Shown: in pieces, positions 17,462 to 25,131 of the stretch | Layout of the letters: each line of letters begins with the position of its first letter | Position numbering within the stretch: the first letter of the stretch is position 1 | Source: JAHEAO01 sp942492375 | Lineage (GTDB): Bacteria > Pseudomonadota > Alphaproteobacteria > Rhodobacterales > Rhodobacteraceae | Length of the DNA: 64,000 nt | Direction: 5' to 3' | Assembly (NCBI GenBank): GCA_942492375.1 | Contig: CALOEL010000007.1 | Span: 223,841-287,840, forward strand | Notes under the pieces: model-generated | What the model saw: the letters and a program-made list of their open reading frames with translations, nothing else | Databases searched by the model: none | Told to the model about the DNA's origin: nothing | Made by a program: the position numbers and the translations under genes

Positions 17462-18174
17462 TCAGATAAGAAATCCTCAAGTGCGGCAATCTTCTTTTTT
17501 AGTCGGTCTAGACCATCCTTATCGAGAAGCGCCGAAACAAAGACCGTCTCGCCTCTGATCTCAGCGTTAATCTTATTCAGTTCGGCTTGAACGACTGGCG
17601 CGGGCGCTTTAGGGGTGGTCGAAATATCGCTATGCATTTGATCAGGCTCCGTTTTTCTGCCATCGTTGCCCGATTCTACACCCTGAAATTCGCTACCTCC
17701 ATAACTTTCGCTAACGCGCTCTTGTCGGATAAATTGCTGCGTATCCAGATAGGACTTGATTGCAGGGTCAACGGCAGCGCTAGCGAAGCCTTCACGCGCC
17801 AAAAAGTTCCGCAAGCTGTGGTCAGACGGGCGTCCATCCGGGAATTTCTCCGAAATCCGTCCAAAGAGTGAAGGCTTGTTTCCCGCCTCATTTACTGCGC
17901 GCGCGCGGGCCTCTGGGTTTTCGGGAAATAGAATCTCCATCGCCAAATCGGAGACCTGAATTTCGCCTTTTGACACCCGCGAAAGCAGGCCGTAATGCAT
18001 CAATGCAGAAATAGCCCGATCCGACGTTCCGGTTGTGCCAGCGTATCCCATATGACGGGCAGCGGTTTCACGTGTCACCGGATTGGTATAGTCTCCATCA
18101 TAGATTTTTCTCGCATTATCAACAGCCTCCCCCAAACCTACGTTAGGATATCCTGGACTTCTTACTCTTGCCAT
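17458..18174 (-). CDS. Passenger protein of the insertion sequence, possible winged-helix N-terminus, unknown function
   Basis: A 238-residue protein that I do not recognise. Residues about 1-65 contain a helix-turn-helix-like pattern (RETAARHMGYAGTTGTSDRAISALMHYGLLSR). A middle part follows with FPDGRPSDHSLRNFL. There is a polar linker near 165-190 and a short C-terminal helix (LDRLKKKIAALEDFL) of coiled-coil type. Its DNA looks less G+C-rich than neighbouring host genes, fitting transfer. The 3' end overlaps the basic passenger gene. It has no transposase motifs. Confidence 0.7.
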   Translation of the reverse strand: MARVRSPGYPNVGLGEAVDNARKIYDGDYTNPVTRETAARHMGYAGTTGTSDRAISALMHYGLLSRVSKGEIQVSDLAMEILFPENPEARARAVNEAGNKPSLFGRISEKFPDGRPSDHSLRNFLAREGFASAAVDPAIKSYLDTQQFIRQERVSESYGGSEFQGVESGNDGRKTEPDQMHSDISTTPKAPAPVVQAELNKINAEIRGETVFVSALLDKDGLDRLKKKIAALEDFLSD

Positions 18175-18544
18175 GCTGTGACCTCCAAAAAGATTGCTGT
18201 TCTTGTAGCTAAAATGTCGTGGCTTGGCAACAGCAAAAAACTAGCCAAATGCGCCGACCGCCATTGACAGCCGATGAGGTAACTACTACGAATCGGCATA
18301 CGGGCCATGAGCGCCCCAATATGTAGAGGATCGGCACATGAAGATACCTGTCTAGCCCTGCTCCATAATCCGCATGGCGTTGCAGGGGGACTAACGGGAA
18401 AGGCCGACCAGCTTTACGCGGATCGACCTCCCATAGCGGCATTCGATTGGGGCAGAGCCTTCGTCAAACGCGACCTAGACACTCGCAATATGACAAGAGT
18501 TCTGCCCCTTTTCAAGGGAAACCCTCTCATACAGGAGACAAGGT
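18175..18544. other. Noncoding segment inside the insertion sequence
   Basis: About 370 bases with no convincing gene. A 104-codon plus-strand frame (18307-18621) has no recognisable domain and no ribosome site. The segment must carry the promoter of the minus-strand passenger gene near 18180-18240. No repeats longer than about 8 bp were seen. Confidence 0.5.
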
Positions 18545-18634
18545 ATGCAGGACGTTTTTGTGAACGCTTACGAGCGCGTTCGCTTCGGGCGTGTCGAGCA
18601 TGTCTGCGCGCATTGGCGTAGTCACCCGGCATAG
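18545..18634 (+). CDS. Candidate 29-codon ORF inside the insertion sequence
   Basis: The ATG at 18545 follows AGGAGA with good spacing and opens a 29-codon frame ending TAG. The peptide is arginine/valine-rich and contains YERVRFGRVEHV and one CAHW. It could be a leader peptide, a real microprotein or chance. A hairpin with a 3' T-rich stretch lies 74 bases downstream, so it may belong to a short transcript ahead of the transposase. Confidence 0.3.
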   Translation: MQDVFVNAYERVRFGRVEHVCAHWRSHPA

Positions 18635-18707
18635 TCTGATCGGATAGGGCGCTGCCGGGCTATGCGATAGCGGTTCGGTCAGCGGGTGCTTGTATGAAAC
18701 CTGACTG

Positions 18708-18732
18708 GGGTGGCGGGAAACCGTCACCCATT
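18708..18732 (+). terminator. GAAA-loop hairpin upstream of the transposase
   Basis: The stem gggtggcgg/ccgtcaccc pairs over 9 bp with one G-T, closed by GAAA, and is followed by attttcattt. It may end a short transcript within the element or shield the transposase from outside transcription, a common safeguard in insertion sequences. Confidence 0.5.
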
Positions 18733-18737
18733 TTCAT

Positions 18738-18778
18738 TTCATTCTGACCGACTATGCTTGACTAATGGTCAGAATGAA
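18738..18778. promoter_or_regulatory. 12-bp inverted repeat at the transposase start
   Basis: The repeat ttcattctgacc/ggtcagaatgaa is perfect, with a 17-nt spacer that contains TTGACT (a possible -35). It sits 14-54 bases upstream of the preferred transposase ATG. It could be an operator for the transposase or a passenger regulator. Confidence 0.5.
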
Positions 18779-18791
18779 TTCTATATGGGGT

Positions 18792-19691
18792 ATGAGAAAA
18801 TTGGACACCAAAACCCGCGCCCTGATCATCCGCCTGCTGGTGGAAGGCAACTCCATTCGCGCCACATCGCGCATCGCTGACGTGTCGAAGAACACCGTCA
18901 ACAAGCTACTGATCGACGCGGGCAGGGTCTGCGCCGCATACCATGACGAGAACGTGCGCGACGTTGCCGCGACCCACATTCAGGCCGATGAAATCTGGGC
19001 ATTTTGTTACGCCAAGGAGCGCAACGTGAAGGGTGCAAAGGCCGCTCCCGCCCAGGCTGGCGATATCTGGACGTGGACCGCACTCGACCCGGCCAGTAAG
19101 CTCATTATCAGCTACACGGTCGGGGATCGCTCGCAGCGCACCGCGCGGGAGTTCATGTTTGATCTGGCCTCGCGCGTCACAGGTCGACCTCAGCTTACGA
19201 CAGACGGTCACGGCGCTTACCTCAAAGCCGTTGCCGACGCCTTCGGCGGGGACGTGGATTATGCGATGCTGGTCAAGCAATACGGCGACCCAACCGGCCA
19301 GAAAGGTCATGAGAAGAAATACAGTCCCGCCGAATGCACTGGCGCGATCAAAGAGCCGATCCTCGGCAAGCCCGACATGGCGAAGGTCAGCACGTCGCAC
19401 GTTGAGCGCCAGAACCTGACGATGCGCATGGGAATGCGCCGCTTCACGCGCCTGACAAATGCGTTCAGCAAGAAAGCCGAGAACCACGCCTACGCGGTCG
19501 CGCTACACTTCATGCACTACAACTTCTGCCGCACCCACAAATCTCTGCGCATGACGCCAGCTATGGCCGCTGGCCTGTCCGCAAGCCCGTGGGAGGTCGA
19601 GGATATCGTGAAGCTGATCGACGCCACCGAACCGGCCCCGAAAAAGCGCGGCCCCTATAAGCCCCGTGCGAAAAAAGATATTTCAAAGTGA
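18792..19691 (+). CDS. IS1-family-like transposase (DDE type)
   Basis: A 299-residue single-frame transposase. The N-terminal HTH (about residues 5-45: TRALIIRLLVEGNSIRATSRIADVSKNTVNKLL) is followed by a DDE-like core. Key segments are IQADEIWAFCYAKERN (first Asp), TTDGHGAYL (second Asp) and SHVERQNLTMRMGMRRFTRLTNAFSKK (Glu). The C-terminus is rich in KKRGPYKPR. The ATG at 18792 matches the start I remember for homologues; ATG 18765 would add nine residues. The stop codon lies inside the right inverted repeat. Confidence 0.9.
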   Translation: MRKLDTKTRALIIRLLVEGNSIRATSRIADVSKNTVNKLLIDAGRVCAAYHDENVRDVAATHIQADEIWAFCYAKERNVKGAKAAPAQAGDIWTWTALDPASKLIISYTVGDRSQRTAREFMFDLASRVTGRPQLTTDGHGAYLKAVADAFGGDVDYAMLVKQYGDPTGQKGHEKKYSPAECTGAIKEPILGKPDMAKVSTSHVERQNLTMRMGMRRFTRLTNAFSKKAENHAYAVALHFMHYNFCRTHKSLRMTPAMAAGLSASPWEVEDIVKLIDATEPAPKKRGPYKPRAKKDISK

Positions 19692-19700
19692 CCCACTACC
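19681..19700 (-). repeat. Right terminal inverted repeat
   Basis: Perfect reverse complement of 17162-17181. It contains the transposase stop codon (19689-19691), so coding sequence and transposon end overlap. Confidence 0.95.
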
Positions 19701-19708
19701 GCAAGTTC
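19701..19708. repeat. Target-site duplication, right copy
   Basis: gcaagttc, identical to 17154-17161. Removing the element and one copy rejoins the two cytochrome genes with about 57 bases between them. Confidence 0.95.
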
Positions 19709-19751
19709 TGCGGGGCTTGCGCCTGATCGGTTTTCCGGCAGACTGCGCGTG

Positions 19752-20639
19752 ATGCGTATTGTGATATTTCTCGTGGCGCTGGCCGCCATCGGCCTTGGCG
19801 CGTTCTGGCTGGTGACCCGGCCGGCGACCAGCGACCCAGCCGCCCTGGCGGGGATAGAGCCCGACCTTGCCCGCGGCGAAGCGGTGTTCAACGCCGGCGG
19901 CTGCGCGTCATGCCATTCCGCCGAGGGTGCGACTGGCGAGGCCCGGCTGGAACTGGGCGGAGGGCGCGGCTTTGCCAGCGATTTCGGCACGTTCCGCGCG
20001 CCTAACATATCGCCAGACCCAAAGACCGGGATCGGCGGCTGGACCGCCCTCGATCTGGTCAACGCGATGACGCACGGCACGTCGCCACAAGGCGCGCACT
20101 ACTACCCGGCATTTCCCTACGCGACCTATACCCGCGCCACAGTCGAGGATATCGTCTCGCTGCACGGCTACCTGATGACATTGCCACCGGTCACCGCCGC
20201 CAGCCGACCACATGATCTGACTTTTCCCTTCAATATCCGGCTGACGCTTGGTGGCTGGAAATTCCTGTTCCTCGACGACAGCTGGATACTGCCCGACTCG
20301 GCCAAGACCGACGTGACGCGCGGTCGCTATCTGGTCGAGGCGCTCGGCCATTGCGGCGAATGTCACACCCCGCGCAACGCATTGGGCGCCGTGGACCCGT
20401 CGCGTTGGCTGGCGGGCGCCCCGAACCCGTCGGGCAAGGGCACGATTCCCAATATCACCCCGGCAAAGCTGGATTGGTCCGACGGCGAACTGATGGCGTA
20501 TTTCACCACCGGTTTCACACCGGACTTCGATGTCGCAGGCGGCGAGATGACGGAAGTGATCGAGAACCTCAAGCAGTTGCCCGAGGACGATCTGTCGGCG
20601 ATCATCGCCTATCTCCGCGCGGTGCCCGCCGTCGAGTGA
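19752..20639 (+). CDS. Membrane-anchored diheme cytochrome c
   Basis: A 295-residue protein. An N-terminal signal-anchor (IVIFLVALAAIGLGAFWLV) is followed by two class I cytochrome domains with CASCH near residue 53 and CGECH near residue 207. Segments such as FGTFRAPNISPDPKTGIGGW and GTIPNITPAKLDWSDGEL carry the likely methionine-side loops. It resembles diheme electron carriers of dehydrogenases. Before the insertion event it was probably cotranscribed with the cytochrome c' gene. A GTG three bases earlier could also start translation. Confidence 0.9.
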   Translation: MRIVIFLVALAAIGLGAFWLVTRPATSDPAALAGIEPDLARGEAVFNAGGCASCHSAEGATGEARLELGGGRGFASDFGTFRAPNISPDPKTGIGGWTALDLVNAMTHGTSPQGAHYYPAFPYATYTRATVEDIVSLHGYLMTLPPVTAASRPHDLTFPFNIRLTLGGWKFLFLDDSWILPDSAKTDVTRGRYLVEALGHCGECHTPRNALGAVDPSRWLAGAPNPSGKGTIPNITPAKLDWSDGELMAYFTTGFTPDFDVAGGEMTEVIENLKQLPEDDLSAIIAYLRAVPAVE

Positions 20640-20670
20640 GACGGCAGCTTGCTGCCCGCTCGCCCGGCGC

Positions 20671-21627
20671 TCAGGCGCGGTCGAGCTTTTCCATCCGCGC
20701 GGCGCGAAGGCGGGCAAAATCCTCTCCGGCATGGTAGCTGGAGCGCGTCAGCGGAGTCGCCGATACCATGAGGAACCCCTTGCCGAACGCGGCTTTCTCG
20801 TAGCTGGCGAATTCCTCGGGGGTGACGAAGCGATCGACGCGATGATGTTTCGGCGTGGGTTGCAGATACTGGCCGATGGTCAGGAAGTCGATATCGGCGG
20901 CGCGCATGTCCTCCATCACCTGCAGGACGGCCTGCCGTTCTTCGCCAAGGCCGACCATGATCCCGGACTTGGTGAACATCGCCGGATCCAGTTCCTTCAC
21001 CCGCTGCAACAGGCGCAGGCTGTGGAAGTAGCGCGCGCCGGGGCGGACCGAAGGATAGAGCCCCGGGACAGTTTCGAGGTTGTGGTTGAAGACGTCCGGT
21101 TTCGCGGCAACCACGGTTTCCAGCACCTCGGGGGCGCATTTCAGGAAATCAGGCGTCAGGATCTCGATGGTGGTGCCGGGGGCCTGCCGGCGGATCGCGC
21201 GAATGGTCTGGGCGAAATGCTCGGCGCCGCCATCTTCCAGATCGTCGCGGTCGACCGAGGTGATCACCACGTGGTTGAGTCCAAGCTTCTTCACCGCATC
21301 CGCGACTCGGCCCGGCTCGAACACGTCGAGCGCGTCGGGGCGGCCGGTGGCGATGTTGCAGAAGGTGCAGCCCCGGGTGCAAATCTCGCCCATGATCATC
21401 ATCGTGGCATGGCCTTGGGACCAGCATTCGCCGACATTAGGACAGCCCGCCTCTTCGCAGACGGTGTGCAGCCGATGTTCGCGCAAGGTATCGCGCGTGG
21501 CCTTGTATCCGGCCGAGGTGGGCGCCTTGACGCGGATCCAGTCGGGCTTTTTCGGCTGGGCATTGTCAGGGCGGTGCGCCTTTTCCGGGTGCCGCTGGCC
21601 TGGGAGTTTGAGATCGCGGGGACTCAT
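20671..21627 (-). CDS. lipA: Lipoyl synthase
   Basis: A 318-residue radical SAM enzyme inserting two sulfurs into octanoyl-lipoyl domains. The auxiliary cluster cysteines are C57, C62 and C68 (CEEAGCPNVGEC). The SAM cluster cysteines are C83, C87 and C90 (CTRGCTFC). The C-terminal RSSY serine ligand is present. The start at 21627 fits the family; a longer frame runs through the katA region and was discarded. Convergent with the diheme cytochrome gene and divergent from catalase. Confidence 0.96.
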   Translation of the reverse strand: MSPRDLKLPGQRHPEKAHRPDNAQPKKPDWIRVKAPTSAGYKATRDTLREHRLHTVCEEAGCPNVGECWSQGHATMMIMGEICTRGCTFCNIATGRPDALDVFEPGRVADAVKKLGLNHVVITSVDRDDLEDGGAEHFAQTIRAIRRQAPGTTIEILTPDFLKCAPEVLETVVAAKPDVFNHNLETVPGLYPSVRPGARYFHSLRLLQRVKELDPAMFTKSGIMVGLGEERQAVLQVMEDMRAADIDFLTIGQYLQPTPKHHRVDRFVTPEEFASYEKAAFGKGFLMVSATPLTRSSYHAGEDFARLRAARMEKLDRA

Positions 21628-21751
21628 GAGCTGACTTTCCGTGGTTTGACGCACATTTAACCGATTGCCGGGCGCATGTCCAAGCGAAGCCGCGCATGGC
21701 CGGGTTGTCGCGGGCGCTGCGGCCGCTTGCCGCCATTGCGCCGAAACCGGT

Positions 21752-21779
21752 TTGCATCCTCGCCGCGCCAATCTAGAAT
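21752..21779 (+). promoter_or_regulatory. Candidate sigma70-type promoter of the catalase gene
   Basis: TTGCAT, a 16-base spacer and TAGAAT lie 35 bases upstream of the catalase ATG. Both hexamers are close to consensus. No OxyR operator could be assigned by eye. Confidence 0.45.
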
Positions 21780-21813
21780 GATTCCAGATCGACACCATAG
21801 ATGGAGATGCACG

Positions 21814-23286
21814 ATGGCTGACAAACCCCGCCTCACGACATCGGCCGGCGCCCCGCTCGCCTCGAACCAGGATTCGAAGACCGTCGGGCCGCGCGGCCCG
21901 GTCCTGCTGGAAGACTACCAGCTGATCGAGAAGCTCGCCCACCAGAACCGCGAGCGCATCCCCGAACGTGTGGTCCATGCCAAGGGCTGGGGCGCCTACG
22001 GGACGCTGACGATCACCGAGGACGTGTCGAAATACACCCGCGCCAAGGCGCTGCAGAAGGGCGCCAAAACAGAGATGCTGGCGCGATTCTCGACCGTCGC
22101 GGGCGAACAGGGCGCGGCTGATGCCGAGCGCGACGTGCGCGGCTTCGCGCTGAAGTTCTACACCGAGGAAGGCAACTGGGATCTGGTGGGTAACAACACG
22201 CCCGTCTTCTTCGTGGCCGACCCCTACAAGTTCCCCGACTTCATCCATACGCAAAAGCGGCACCCGCGCACCAATCTACGGTCGGCCACGGCGATGTGGG
22301 ATTTCTGGGGCCTCTGCCCCGAATCGCTGCATCAGGTCACCATCCTGATGTCGGATCGCGGCCTGCCGGTCAGCCCGATGCACATGAACGGCTATGGCAG
22401 CCACACCTTCAGCCTCTGGACCGACGATTCGCGCCACTGGGTGAAGTTCCATTTCAAGACGCAGCAGGGCCACAAGCACTTCACCAATGACGAGGCAAAG
22501 AAGGTCGTAGGCGACAGCCGCGAAACCTATCAGGAAGCGCTATACGGCGCGATCGAGGACGGCGAGTTCCCGAAATGGGATTTCTTCATCCAGGTCATGC
22601 CAGAGGACGAGGCCGAGGAGTTCGAGAAGAAGACCGGCTGGAGCGCCTTCGACCTGACCAAGGTCTGGCCGCATGGCGACTACCCGCTGATCAAAGTCGG
22701 CGAGATGGAACTGAACCGGAACCCCGAGAACTACTTCGCCGAGATCGAGCAGTCGGCGTTCAACCCGTCGAACGTGGTGCCGGGCATCGGCTTCTCGCCC
22801 GACAAGATGCTTCAGGGGCGGCTGTTCTCCTATCCCGATGCGCATCGTTACCGGATCGGTACGCATTACGAGGCGCTGCCGGTGAACAAGCCACGCTGCC
22901 CGGTGCATCACTATCACCGCGATGGGTCGATGCCCTTCGGGCTGAAGACCAATCCGGATGCCTTCTACGAGCCGAACAGCTTCGGCGGACCGGTCGAGGA
23001 TCCCTCGGTTCAGGAACCGCCGCATAAGTATTCCGGCATCGTGGGACGCTATGACCATCGCGGCGAAGCCGACCACTGGAGTCAGCCGCGCGCATTGCAT
23101 GACGAGGTGATGAACGACGACGAACGCCAGCGGCTCTACCGCAACGTCGCCGATGCGATGCAGGGCATACCGGATGAAATCGCGGATCGCGCCATCGCCA
23201 ATTTCACCAAGGTCAGCAAGGCCTATGGTGACGGCATTCGCAACGCCCGCGCCGAACTGGCCGGGTCCGCGAAAGCGGCCGAGTGA
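21814..23286 (+). CDS. katA: Heme catalase, small-subunit type
   Basis: A 490-residue monofunctional catalase that dismutates hydrogen peroxide. The catalytic histidine is H55 in RVVHAKGWGAYG. The asparagine lies in VGNNTPVFF, and the proximal tyrosine in RLFSYPDAHRYRIG. Length fits clade 3 NADPH-binding catalases. GGAG stands eight bases before the ATG. Confidence 0.95.
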   Translation: MADKPRLTTSAGAPLASNQDSKTVGPRGPVLLEDYQLIEKLAHQNRERIPERVVHAKGWGAYGTLTITEDVSKYTRAKALQKGAKTEMLARFSTVAGEQGAADAERDVRGFALKFYTEEGNWDLVGNNTPVFFVADPYKFPDFIHTQKRHPRTNLRSATAMWDFWGLCPESLHQVTILMSDRGLPVSPMHMNGYGSHTFSLWTDDSRHWVKFHFKTQQGHKHFTNDEAKKVVGDSRETYQEALYGAIEDGEFPKWDFFIQVMPEDEAEEFEKKTGWSAFDLTKVWPHGDYPLIKVGEMELNRNPENYFAEIEQSAFNPSNVVPGIGFSPDKMLQGRLFSYPDAHRYRIGTHYEALPVNKPRCPVHHYHRDGSMPFGLKTNPDAFYEPNSFGGPVEDPSVQEPPHKYSGIVGRYDHRGEADHWSQPRALHDEVMNDDERQRLYRNVADAMQGIPDEIADRAIANFTKVSKAYGDGIRNARAELAGSAKAAE

Positions 23287-23362
23287 TCAAAAAGAGACGG
23301 GACCGCATTCGGCGCGGTCCCGTCGAAGCCCGTTTCCGGCGGGGCCAGCCGGCACGGTTCGA

Positions 23363-24496
23363 TCAGCCGATCAGCCGTTCATGGCCCAGTTCATCATAGT
23401 GTCTCCGAAGGCGCTGCAACGCGAGACGCAGCACGACCTTGCCCGACCGGGCGGACCAGCCCATGCGCTTCTCGGCCGCTTCCAGCCCTTCGAGAAAGCA
23501 GCAGACGCGCAGCACGACATCGCCCAATCCGGGCCCGAGATCTCGCAGCGCCGCCGCGACGCGTTTTCGCGCCCCGGCCGGACCCTCGCCCTTGCCGGTG
23601 TCGCCACGGAACTGGCCCCGATCACCGCCGGACAGGAAACGATCCCAGTTCTGGGCCACTCTCGGCCCCATCTGGGCAAGCTCGAAATCCTCGCGCAGCC
23701 GTTCGGCGGCGGCGACCAGATCCGGGCTCAGGAACGGATTGCCGTCCTTGTCCTTGCGCCGCGACATCGCCAGAATCGGCGACTCTGCCAGATTGTACCG
23801 CATCCGCGCCGAGCGGCCGCCATCGGGTTCCGGGCAATCGCGTTCCGCCCAGATGCGGTGCTGATCGGCGAACACGTTTGCTGCCTCGCCGGGCCCCCTC
23901 CGTTCCGCGTCGTCTTCCGACAGAAGCCGCTTCAGCGCCGCCCGGCCCGAATTGGTGATCGCGTAGCGAGAAATCCTGCCGGGCCCGTCGCAGGCGATCC
24001 AGTCCTTCAGAGCCATCGCCTGTGCGACGGAACGCTCGACCACCGCCGTCCGCGTGGTCTTGCCGTCAGTTGCCTCGCGCACCACGACGGCCTTCTCCAT
24101 GTCCTGGGCAATCGCAAGGCAGGCGCCCGGCTCGCAGAGGCGTCTCAGGATGCGTCGCGCCTCGCGCTCGACGGTTTCGGCATCGGGCGCTGCGGCAAGC
24201 GGGCGGATCAGTACATTCATGGTCTGGCAGTCCTTGCGATTGGTGGCGTGAGTGGTGATTGCCGGGGTGTGCAGAGCCCCCAGTTCGTTAAGTGCAGCGT
24301 CGACCAGCGGATCGTCGCGGCGTGCCTCGGTCTTGCGGACCTGCCGCAGGACGGTCGACGCATGACAGCCCGAAAACCGCGCCAGATCCCGGATCGAGCA
24401 GCCATTCTCGGTGTGTACAATGTAGTTTCGGGCCGCCGCCGGCACCCATTTCGGTAGGTCCGGACCCGCAAGGGCCGAAGTCGTCTGTTCCAGCAT
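23363..24496 (-). CDS. DUF6456 domain helix-turn-helix protein
   Basis: A 377-residue protein. An N-terminal HTH-like part (IRDLARFSGCHASTVLRQVRKTE, about residues 35-57) precedes a long C-terminal DUF6456 region with RRKDKDGNPFLSPDLVAAAERLREDFELAQMGPRVAQNW. It is typical of Rhodobacterales and probably a DNA-binding regulator, but its targets are not evident. It is divergent from a DUF6477 gene, another lineage-specific family. Confidence 0.8.
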   Translation of the reverse strand: MLEQTTSALAGPDLPKWVPAAARNYIVHTENGCSIRDLARFSGCHASTVLRQVRKTEARRDDPLVDAALNELGALHTPAITTHATNRKDCQTMNVLIRPLAAAPDAETVEREARRILRRLCEPGACLAIAQDMEKAVVVREATDGKTTRTAVVERSVAQAMALKDWIACDGPGRISRYAITNSGRAALKRLLSEDDAERRGPGEAANVFADQHRIWAERDCPEPDGGRSARMRYNLAESPILAMSRRKDKDGNPFLSPDLVAAAERLREDFELAQMGPRVAQNWDRFLSGGDRGQFRGDTGKGEGPAGARKRVAAALRDLGPGLGDVVLRVCCFLEGLEAAEKRMGWSARSGKVVLRLALQRLRRHYDELGHERLIG

Positions 24497-24738
24497 TCCA
24501 TTCCCATTCCGGTCACCGCTTACATGCGGTAGGTTTCATACGTGCAGTAGCGGCAAGACCCCAGCCGGTCCCCCTTTTCGGCTACCCCAAAATCGCGAGC
24601 ACAACCTAGAGTTGTTTTCGTTACCTTATCGTTAAGCTCTGCCGTTATGCCGAGTATTGTTTTCGTTTTCTAAACGACTTGGAAACCTAGCGACCGGTCC
24701 GGGCGCTGAAAACGCAACACCTGTCCGAGCAGAGTAAT

Positions 24739-24768
24739 GGTGTCCCCATCATTTCAAGGGGACACCGA
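24739..24768 (+). promoter_or_regulatory. Hairpin that sequesters the DUF6477 ribosome site
   Basis: A perfect 9-bp inverted repeat (ggtgtcccc/ggggacacc, 10-nt loop) ends two bases before the ATG. The right arm contains the Shine-Dalgarno (AAGGGGA). Folding would hide it, so translation may be controlled by structure. Confidence 0.6.
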
Positions 24769-25062
24769 ATGACCGACATGATCCAGCTTCTGAACAACTT
24801 GCGCCGCCCAAGGCTTCTGATTCGGGCCGCACGGTTCGGCATGGCCGATTACAAGCGCGAGCGGGATCTCAAGAGGCTGATCCGCGAACCGGCCACTCCC
24901 AGCGTGGAAAAGGCCCTGTCAAAGTTGATCTCGGAAGAGGCCTTGCTGGAAGAAACCCGCACATCGGGCGACATGTCATACAGCGTGACACGGCATGTCG
25001 ATATCCTCATCGCCCTCATGGCAGAGGCAAGGTTGCTGCCGCGTGGGCCGCATGCGGTCTGA
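24769..25062 (+). CDS. DUF6477 family protein
   Basis: A 97-residue small protein with LRRPRLLIRAARFGMADYKRERDLKRL, the conserved core of DUF6477, found in Rhodobacteraceae. It is largely helical and basic, with no membrane segment. Function unknown. A strong hairpin overlaps its ribosome-binding site. It is divergent from the DUF6456 gene. Confidence 0.82.
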   Translation: MTDMIQLLNNLRRPRLLIRAARFGMADYKRERDLKRLIREPATPSVEKALSKLISEEALLEETRTSGDMSYSVTRHVDILIALMAEARLLPRGPHAV

Positions 25063-25131
25063 AAATGGCGGCGCGGCCCCGACTGCCGGGGTCGCGGGCC
25101 GGCCCAATGGGGGCAGCGCCGTCGACGCCTT

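Larger units (their letters stand above)
17162..19700. mobile_element. Complete IS1-family-like insertion sequence carrying passenger genes (2,539 bp)
   Basis: The element is bounded by perfect 20-bp inverted ends, ggtagtgggtcactttgaaa at 17162-17181 and its reverse complement at 19681-19700. These begin GGNNNTG, the IS1-family end pattern. The 8-mer gcaagttc is duplicated directly outside. It encodes one single-frame transposase at the right end and two convergent passenger genes at the left, with roughly 0.6 kb of largely noncoding DNA between. IS1-family elements with a single transposase frame and extra length are known (ISMhu11-type). Subgroup assignment is from memory and unverified. 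Intact ends and duplication suggest a recent insertion. Confidence 0.93.

Noticed and set aside
18307..18621. 104-codon frame inside the insertion sequence
   Set aside because: No ribosome site, no domain, and it overlaps a better tiny ORF.
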